A program made the position numbers and the translations under genes. A model generated the notes under the pieces. It worked only from the letters and a program-made list of their open reading frames with translations. It was not told the DNA's origin and ran no database searches. Positions 1 through 5,216 of a stretch of 13,535 bases of DNA are shown here, in pieces; positions within the stretch are counted from its first letter, which is position 1; each line of letters starts with the position of its first letter. This stretch comes from Deltaproteobacteria bacterium (lineage in GTDB: Bacteria > Desulfobacterota > Desulfovibrionia > Desulfovibrionales > Desulfovibrionaceae): positions 1-13,535 of the forward strand of contig JAITGZ010000164.1 in assembly GCA_031280335.1 (NCBI GenBank), given 5' to 3'.

Positions 1-23
1 ATTCCCCCCGAACCCCCTGACCA

Positions 24-52
24 TTTTTTCAGCCGCACGGCGGCTGAAAAAA
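24..52. repeat. 13-bp perfect hairpin, T-run left and A-run right
   Basis: Positions 24-36 (six T then CAGCCGC) pair perfectly with 40-52 (GCGGCTG then six A), leaving a 3-nt loop ACG. Flanking C-rich and G-rich tracts (about 12-19 and 64-72) can extend the stem imperfectly. It lies about 60 nt past the RNase E/G stop on the minus strand, where a terminator would be expected. However, the U-run precedes the GC core on both strands, so it is not a canonical intrinsic terminator unless the A-U stem base itself serves. A similar hairpin occurs at 8931-8955. Confidence 0.6.
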
Positions 53-115
53 CTTGAACGGGTTCAGGAGGGTGGGAGGTTGGAGGCGGGAGTTGCTGCC
101 CCACATCAACCCGCC

Positions 116-2320
116 TTACAAATTCGGGGTCAGTTCCAGTTTGATTCCCGCTTCCTGCTCCAGATCCAGGAGCCATTCTTTTTTGTTATTGAGGATATAG
201 ACGATGAGTTCGCCGGCATCGGCATAGACCAGGGTTTTACCCGGCTCGGTATTTTGGCTGACAAGGCGCTGAATGGCCTGCATGGCCTGCATGGCCTGCC
301 ACTCCATGTTTCTGCGTATGCCCGTGCCCTTGCAATGCGGGCAGGGTTCGGAGGCCAGGGAAATGGCCGATGATCCCAGGCGCTGGCGCACCACCTCCAG
401 CAGGCCGAAGGAGCTGATGCGACCCACGTCGTGCCGGGCGCGGTCTTCTTTCATGCCGGAGCGAAAGACCTTTTCCACTTCACGCCAATGGCTGGAGTCG
501 CGCATTTCGATAAAATCCACCACAATCTGCCCGCCTATGTCGCGCAGGCGCAGTTGCAGGGGGATGTGCCCGGCCGCTTCCAGATTGATTTTGAAGGCCA
601 TGTCCTCAAAATTGTTTTTGCCGCCGCTGCGGCCGGAGTTGATATCAATGGCGGTCAGGGCCTCGGTGTGATCAAAGACCAGACGGCCGCCCGAAGGCAA
701 AATCACTTCCCTGGACTGCACCTGGGCAATCTGTTTGAGCAGCCCGAAACGCTCGAACAGCCTCTGCGCGGAGTCGCTATGCAGACGCAGCACATCCGCA
801 CGTTTGGGAAAAAGCAGATTTATAATCCCGCGCATCTGCTCCGCCACTTCTTCATCATTAACCCATAACTCGGCGATGTCTTCGGTCAGGTAATCACGCA
901 CGGCCCGCGCGGCCAGGCCCAGCTCCTGATAGATCAAGGCCGGAGCCGTTTCAGACGAGCCTCTTTTACGCACATCCTGCCACACGCGCTTTAAAAAACG
1001 CAGATCGCGCTGCAAACTGGTCTTGTTGGCCCCTTCGCTGACCGTGCGTACAATCACCCCCAGACCGGGGCCGGGCTTGAGCGCGTCCAGGGTTTCGCGC
1101 AGGCGGGAACGCTCCGTGTCATCCCCCACCTTGCGGGAAACGCCAATCTGCTCGCGGCCGGGCGTAAGCACCAGGTAGCGGCCGGGCAGCGAAAGATAAG
1201 AGGTCAAAAAAGCCCCCTTGCTGCCGGAAGGCTCCTTGACCACCTGCACCAGAATCTCCTGCCCGGACTTGAGTACCTTTTGAATCAAAGGATATTTGTG
1301 CCCTTTGCTGCCCGGTTCATGCGGGTTCAGATAGTATTCGGGATGCACCTCGTCAATCTGCAAAAAACCGTTTTTGGCCGCCCCGTAAGAAACAAAAGCC
1401 GCCTGCAGGTTGGGGTCCACATTGCTGATGACGCCCTTGTAAATGTTCCCCTTGACCTTGGCCTGATGGAGCATCTCCACATAATATTCGCGCAGGCCGC
1501 CTTCTTCCGCCACCGCCACTTCCACCTGCTCGCCGGAAAGAACGCTGACAAACATCCTGCGCCGCCCCTTGGCGGGCTGAGCCTCATCTTTGGCCTTGGC
1601 GGCCTCACGCCCGCCCTTGCCCGCGTCCTTGCCCCCCCTTCCGCCGGAGCGCCCGCGCTTCCTGCCCGCAGGTCCGTGCGCCGCATCGGGCGCATCCCCC
1701 GGCAAAACAGGCTCTTCCTGACCGCCGTCTTCGGCCCTGGATCGTTCCTGAGACAGGGGCGCAGCCTCATCAGCCAGGGCGGCCGGCAAATACTCCACTT
1801 TAAGTTCAGGCAAGGTCTGCATGCGTTCAGGCAAGGCCGGCAGCAACGGCGGCTCCGCCTGCGCCTGACCGGCCTGGGGCAGGGCCGTCTCCAGAGAGGC
1901 CGGCTTTGGTTTTTTTCTGCCCCTGCCCCTGGAAGAGCGCGACCTGGTTTTTTTTACGCCTTCCCGCTCTTCCGCGCCAAGCTCCGCTGCTTCAGACGGC
2001 TTTTCTCCCAGCGCGGCATCGGGCTCCGGCCCCCTCTGCTCCGCGCCTTTGTCGCTTTTGGATCTTGACCCGCGGCGGCGGCTGCCGTGAGGCTTGGGAC
2101 GGGGAGACTCCCCCGCCTCCTTGGGACCGGGATCGTCCTGCTTCAGCCTGCCCTCCTGTACGCCGCCGCCCCCGGCGGCCTCAGCCGCGGCCTGCTTTAC
2201 CCTGGACCCGCCCCTGGAACGAGAACGCTTTTTTCTGACGGAAGGCGCGCCGGAAGCTCCCGGCGCGTCTGAACTTTCAGGCGTCTGATCCGCCTCAGAC
2301 GCTATGGATGTAATGGACAT
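116..2320 (-). CDS. Ribonuclease E/G family endoribonuclease with long N-terminal extension
   Basis: Single-strand-specific endoribonuclease for mRNA decay and rRNA/tRNA maturation (family knowledge). The protein is 734 aa from the ATG at 2320, chosen because GAGG lies 5 nt upstream; a GTG at 2371 has no ribosome site. Residues 1 to about 250 are low-complexity, with alternating Arg/Lys/Ser/Gly-rich and Glu/Pro/Ala-rich stretches (RKKRSRSRGG, KKTRSRSSRGRGRKK, GRKRGRSGGRGGK), probably disordered and RNA-binding. The catalytic part begins at about 256 (MFVSVLSGEQ), with an S1-like region at about 290-370. The DNase I-like domain has the metal-binding aspartates in AIDINSG (D559) and VVDFIEM (D602), equivalent to E. 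coli D303 and D346. The Zn-link CPHCKGTG starts at C660. It ends about 70 residues later, like RNase G, with no C-terminal degradosome scaffold. It is alone on this strand, after a 391-bp gap. Family assignment is certain; E versus G is not. Confidence 0.95.
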   Translation of the reverse strand: MSITSIASEADQTPESSDAPGASGAPSVRKKRSRSRGGSRVKQAAAEAAGGGGVQEGRLKQDDPGPKEAGESPRPKPHGSRRRGSRSKSDKGAEQRGPEPDAALGEKPSEAAELGAEEREGVKKTRSRSSRGRGRKKPKPASLETALPQAGQAQAEPPLLPALPERMQTLPELKVEYLPAALADEAAPLSQERSRAEDGGQEEPVLPGDAPDAAHGPAGRKRGRSGGRGGKDAGKGGREAAKAKDEAQPAKGRRRMFVSVLSGEQVEVAVAEEGGLREYYVEMLHQAKVKGNIYKGVISNVDPNLQAAFVSYGAAKNGFLQIDEVHPEYYLNPHEPGSKGHKYPLIQKVLKSGQEILVQVVKEPSGSKGAFLTSYLSLPGRYLVLTPGREQIGVSRKVGDDTERSRLRETLDALKPGPGLGVIVRTVSEGANKTSLQRDLRFLKRVWQDVRKRGSSETAPALIYQELGLAARAVRDYLTEDIAELWVNDEEVAEQMRGIINLLFPKRADVLRLHSDSAQRLFERFGLLKQIAQVQSREVILPSGGRLVFDHTEALTAIDINSGRSGGKNNFEDMAFKINLEAAGHIPLQLRLRDIGGQIVVDFIEMRDSSHWREVEKVFRSGMKEDRARHDVGRISSFGLLEVVRQRLGSSAISLASEPCPHCKGTGIRRNMEWQAMQAMQAIQRLVSQNTEPGKTLVYADAGELIVYILNNKKEWLLDLEQEAGIKLELTPNL
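273..299. repeat. Three tandem copies of a 9-nt unit inside the RNase E/G gene
   Basis: The unit ATGGCCTGC is repeated three times without change at 273-281, 282-290 and 291-299. On the coding (minus) strand it gives the peptide run AMQAMQAMQA just after the Zn-link motif. The array is in frame, so copy-number change would add or remove three residues without a frameshift. Confidence 0.85.
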
Positions 2321-2711
2321 TGTAACCTCAAAAAGTAAAATATTAACAGCACAGGCCGCTGCCAGCCGCACCCTGCGGCCCCGGCGCGCCCGCGCCTGAA
2401 ATTCGCATATGAACTACAAGCGATAAAAACACTTTGCGCCAAAAAGCAACAAAATAAAATCCAAAAAACCTTTCACGGCGGCAAGAGTCGCTTCTTGGGG
2501 AGGGAACCCCACCCTCCTGAACCCGACCGGTGATTTGCTTTTTCAAAACCCGCCGGCACGCAATTTGTGAAAGAACAAATTCCGTTCCAGCGGCGAATTA
2601 TAAAAGTAAAAATCACCACCGGGGGCCTTGCCGTTATGCAAGGGGCGGCAAGGATAAGGCGGCATCCGCGAACATGCCCATTTCATAGCCCAAAAACCCG
2701 GCCAAATCCCT
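2321..2711. other. Intergenic region between dedA end and RNase E/G start
   Basis: This 391-bp gap has no convincing gene. On the minus strand it is the leader of the RNase E/G gene and holds several possible RNA stems: GGAGGG/CCCTCC (2499-2504 with 2512-2517) and GCCGCA/TGCGGC (2365-2370 with 2374-2379, 3-nt loop). At its right end, next to dedA, is the repeat at 2625-2691. An 18-nt stretch at 2508-2525 is the exact reverse complement of 59-76 on the far side of the RNase gene. No good promoter hexamer pair was found. RNase E leaders are known to be long and structured in some bacteria; that this one acts in autoregulation is inference only. Confidence 0.5.
2625..2691. repeat. Dispersed intergenic repeat, copy A
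   Basis: It contains GCCTTGCC at 2625, GGGGCGGCAAGGATAA at 2642, ACATGCCC at 2672 and CATAGCCC at 2684. The outer arms CCTTGCCG (2626-2633) and CGGCAAGG (2646-2653) form an 8-bp stem with a 12-nt loop. It matches copy B (8976-9045) and partly copy C (13336-13381). It lies just past the dedA stop, so it could also end transcripts from that gene, though no U-run directly follows the stem. Confidence 0.7.
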
Positions 2712-3386
2712 CTATTTTTGTTCCGGCATTTTACGCCGCCAGGTTTTTAATCCTTCCACAATCATGGGCGTGATGGAAATAAGAATAATGGCATAGACCA
2801 CCAGGGAAAAATTTTTCTGTACCCAGGGGTGGTTGCCCGTGAAGAAGCCCGCGCTGACCAGGGCCAGCACCCAAACGGCCGCGCCGCTCAGGTTGAACAG
2901 GAGAAAGCGGCGGCGGTGCATACGGGCCGCTCCGGCCACAAAAGGGGCGAAGGTGCGGACAATGGGCACGAAGCGGGCCAGGACTATGGCCTTGCCCCCG
3001 TGGTCTTCATAAAATTTTTGCGCCGCCAGCAGATATTCACGCTTGAGCAGGCGGTATTCTTTTTCAAAAACAGCCCGGCCCATATAACGGCCTATGCTGT
3101 AGTTGACCTGATCCCCCAGGCAGGCGGCCATAAAAATCAGAAACGCCAGCTGGGGGTAGGCGAGCTTGCCCGCCCCGGCCAAGGCCCCGGCGGCAAAAAG
3201 CAGGGAATCGCCGGGCAGAAAGGGGGTAACCACCAGCCCGGTTTCGCAGAAAATCACCAGAAAAAGCACAAGATAGATCCAGGTGCCGTAGGTTTCCACC
3301 AGCGGGAACAAATACTTATCCACGTGCAGAGCCAGATCGATCAAGATGTACAGCCATTCCGTCAAGGTGTACAGCCATTCCGTCAT
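2712..3386 (-). CDS. DedA family integral membrane protein (YqjA/YghB type)
   Basis: Inner-membrane protein of the DedA/VTT superfamily, which is linked to lipid scrambling (undecaprenyl phosphate or phospholipid), membrane potential and envelope integrity. The protein is 224 aa, close to E. coli YqjA. Visible are a hydrophobic stretch at 35-50, the re-entrant motif ETGLVVTPFLPGDSLLFAAG (48-67), GDQVNYSIGRYMGR (91-104), the signature ARFVPIVRTFAPFVAG (137-152) and a last membrane segment near 194-210. E48, D60, R138 and R144 correspond to the charged residues essential in YqjA/YghB. The ATG is preceded by GAGGAGG, 4 nt away. The start of the gene carries a 21-bp tandem duplication (residues TEWLYTL/TEWLYIL). 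It follows the exonuclease gene by 9 bp, so the two are probably cotranscribed. Confidence 0.93.
   Translation of the reverse strand: MTEWLYTLTEWLYILIDLALHVDKYLFPLVETYGTWIYLVLFLVIFCETGLVVTPFLPGDSLLFAAGALAGAGKLAYPQLAFLIFMAACLGDQVNYSIGRYMGRAVFEKEYRLLKREYLLAAQKFYEDHGGKAIVLARFVPIVRTFAPFVAGAARMHRRRFLLFNLSGAAVWVLALVSAGFFTGNHPWVQKNFSLVVYAIILISITPMIVEGLKTWRRKMPEQK
3347..3386. repeat. 21-bp tandem duplication at the dedA 5' end
   Basis: The string TGTACAGCCATTCCGTCA occurs at 3347-3364 and again at 3368-3385, a period of 21 bp or seven codons. The peptide effect is a doubled TEWLY block at the N-terminus. The second copy overlaps the start codon, so only the outer unit carries the ATG and ribosome site. 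Confidence 0.9.
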
Positions 3387-3395
3387 AATGCCTCC

Positions 3396-4037
3396 TCAGG
3401 CCAGCCCCAGGCTCAGGGCGCGTATATAGATGCGCCGGCTGATCCAGGCATCGGTGGCGGCATAAGCAATCTGTCTTGGGCTGAGATCGGGCAGGCTCCA
3501 GTTGGAACAGCGCTGACTTTTGGAGATGCGCACGCCCAAAAGGCAGGCCGCCAGCCCGCGCAGGCCGCGCTGGGCAAGGTTGTGCCTGCCGGCTATTTCC
3601 CCCAAATCCACCATCCCGGCAGGCTCAAAATCATGCATTTCCCGCAGGGAGATTATGTCGCGCCCCACCGCCACCCCGGCCTTGACGATCTTGGGGTCGG
3701 ACAACAAAAGAGCCAGGTGCCCGTCAAAAGGCACCCGGCGCAGCTGAAACAGGTACACCGCCTCCGCCGAAGCCAGTTGCAGCAGCGTGGGGGCGTGAAC
3801 CGTGCCTTTTTTGAAAGACGGCCTGCTTTCCGTATCAAAGCCCAACACGCGCTCCCCGGCCAGTTCCCGCAAGGCCGCGCGCAAATCCTCTTCCGTACGC
3901 ACCAGCACGGTCTTGCCCTCATACCTGAACAGAGGGCAAAGCATGATCTCTTCTTTGCTCATGGCAGGCTTGAAATCATGAAAAATATTATCCGGGGACG
4001 CCGGACGCCCCCGGTGGGAAAGAATCAACTTTGACAT
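3396..4037 (-). CDS. DEDDy 3'-5' exonuclease domain protein (RNase D-like)
   Basis: Single-domain 3'-5' exonuclease of the DnaQ-like/RNase D fold, 213 aa, acting on RNA or DNA ends; the substrate cannot be told from sequence. Exo I is GFDTES with D68 and E70, Exo II is VAVGRDIISL with D127, and Exo III is YAATDAW with Y192 and D196, so the DEDDy catalytic set is complete. SKSQRCSNW upstream of Exo III is typical of the small stand-alone family. RNase D's HRDC domains are absent. The ATG at 4037 has only a weak upstream GGAT; an in-frame ATG at 3962 would remove 25 residues that look dispensable, so the start is uncertain. It lies 27 bp after the binding-protein gene and 9 bp before dedA, on the same strand, with no hairpin between. 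Confidence 0.9.
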   Translation of the reverse strand: MSKLILSHRGRPASPDNIFHDFKPAMSKEEIMLCPLFRYEGKTVLVRTEEDLRAALRELAGERVLGFDTESRPSFKKGTVHAPTLLQLASAEAVYLFQLRRVPFDGHLALLLSDPKIVKAGVAVGRDIISLREMHDFEPAGMVDLGEIAGRHNLAQRGLRGLAACLLGVRISKSQRCSNWSLPDLSPRQIAYAATDAWISRRIYIRALSLGLA

Positions 4038-4064
4038 TTTATCCGTTAAATTTTTAGAGCGGTA

Positions 4065-5117
4065 TTATTGGCCGCCGTCGAAGGGGGCGTAGGGTATGCG
4101 CACGGCGATGCCGCTATTGTCCCAGGCGTAGGCGGTATTTTCCAGCAGGGGTTTGCGGCTGACGGCATTGAGTGCTATGGCGGCCACGGCTTTACCCATG
4201 GCTTCGGCGTCTTGTTTGACTGTGGCGCTCATTGTGCCTTGGCGTATGGCTTCCACGGCTTTGGGGATGGCGTCCACGCCCACCACGGGGATGAACCTGC
4301 TTTTATCGCCGGCGTTATAGCCGTTTTCGGCCAGGGCGGCAACGGCACCCAGGGCCATGGAATCGTTATTGGCTATGACCAGTTCGATCTTGGTCCCGTG
4401 TTCGGCCATGGCCAAGCTCATGGCCTGTTTGGCCAGGTTTTCGTCCCATTCGCACATATAGCTCAGCCCCAGCTGCGCCATGGGCAGTCCTTTTTCCACC
4501 GCCTGACGCACGCTGTATTCGGTGCGGGCCACGGCTTCGGGGTTATCCGGGTTGGCCTGCAGCATTATGTACTGGAATTTGCCGTCTTTGTTCCGATCAA
4601 ACTCCGGATGCGCGTCCCAGAGTTTTTTGATCATGTCCCCCTGCATCTTGCCCGCGTCTTCAGTATTGGTACCCACAAAGCAGGTTTTGCCCGCGTAGCT
4701 TCGCAGGATGGAAAGATCCGGCTCGCGGTTGAAGAAGATTATGGGGATGCTGGCTTTTTTGGCCTTGTCCAAAAAAACGGCCGCTGTTTGGGTATCCACC
4801 AGGTTTACCACCAGGGTGTTGACTTTTTTGTTTAAAAGCTCGTCCAATTGTTCCATCTGGGTGAGGTGATCGGATTTGGCCGCCAGGACTTCCACCCTGA
4901 CCTGATCGCCCAGGGCCGCACGCAGGGCGCTGTTGACCATGGATATATAAACATCGTCTTCCCTGTAAAGCAGCACGCCCACGCAGGGTTTGGCTTGTTC
5001 AGTCTTGGCGGGCCGGTCTTTGTTGTCATCACCGCAGCCCAGGGTCAGGGTCAGGCACAGTACCGTCAGGGCTGCCAGAGCCGTTTGGCGCCACAGGTTC
5101 AGGTAAGTATTTTTCAT
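4065..5117 (-). CDS. MglB-like periplasmic sugar-binding lipoprotein
   Basis: Type I periplasmic binding protein of the galactose/ribose family, 350 aa from the ATG at 5117, which has AAGGAG 6 nt upstream. A lipoprotein signal peptide (NLWRQTALAALTVLCLTLTL) ends in LTLGC, so C28 should be lipidated. The calcium loop DRNKDGKFQ (174-182) and its partner glutamate E245 are kept as in E. coli MglB. Sugar-site residues kept include D55, N130, R198, W224, N251 and D282. H152, D154 and N256 of E. coli become N192, E194 and Q302, and F16 becomes Y57, so the ligand may not be galactose. No ABC permease or ATPase gene is in the window. The gene follows a hybrid kinase by 99 bp, suggesting a sensory co-receptor role. 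Confidence 0.88.
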   Translation of the reverse strand: MKNTYLNLWRQTALAALTVLCLTLTLGCGDDNKDRPAKTEQAKPCVGVLLYREDDVYISMVNSALRAALGDQVRVEVLAAKSDHLTQMEQLDELLNKKVNTLVVNLVDTQTAAVFLDKAKKASIPIIFFNREPDLSILRSYAGKTCFVGTNTEDAGKMQGDMIKKLWDAHPEFDRNKDGKFQYIMLQANPDNPEAVARTEYSVRQAVEKGLPMAQLGLSYMCEWDENLAKQAMSLAMAEHGTKIELVIANNDSMALGAVAALAENGYNAGDKSRFIPVVGVDAIPKAVEAIRQGTMSATVKQDAEAMGKAVAAIALNAVSRKPLLENTAYAWDNSGIAVRIPYAPFDGGQ

Positions 5118-5216
5118 ATTCAGCTCCTTCTGGTTTACAGCATGTACACGCAAGCTATGGCATTTCAACTTTAAAAATGTTTAAACGCGGCTATTGCAGT
5201 CCCCCATGTTTACAGC
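5118..5216. other. Gap between hybrid kinase and binding protein with a direct repeat
   Basis: This 99-bp gap carries the 9-nt word GTTTACAGC twice in the same orientation, at 5133-5141 and 5208-5216, 75 bp apart. It also holds the palindrome GTTTAAAC at 5179-5186. No terminator-like stem with a U-run is seen, so read-through from the kinase gene is plausible. The paired words could be regulatory sites, but no factor can be named. Confidence 0.35.

Noticed and set aside
1280..2068. A 262-codon plus-strand frame opposite the RNase E/G gene
   Set aside because: It is antisense to the low-complexity Arg/Ala/Gly-coding region, where GC-rich codons suppress stop codons; the translation is Arg/Leu/Pro-rich without motifs.
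2321..2560. A riboswitch in the RNase E/G leader
   Set aside because: Hairpins are present but no known riboswitch core could be matched by eye; left as an unstudied structured leader.
2829..4034. A 401-codon open frame on the plus strand opposite dedA and the exonuclease gene
   Set aside because: It runs antisense to two genes with complete family motifs, has a composition rich in Gln/Gly/His typical of antisense reading of GC-rich genes, and shows no recognisable domain.
4068..4835. Plus-strand frame of 255 codons opposite the binding-protein gene
   Set aside because: Antisense shadow; the minus-strand frame has a signal peptide, lipobox, calcium loop and strong ribosome site.
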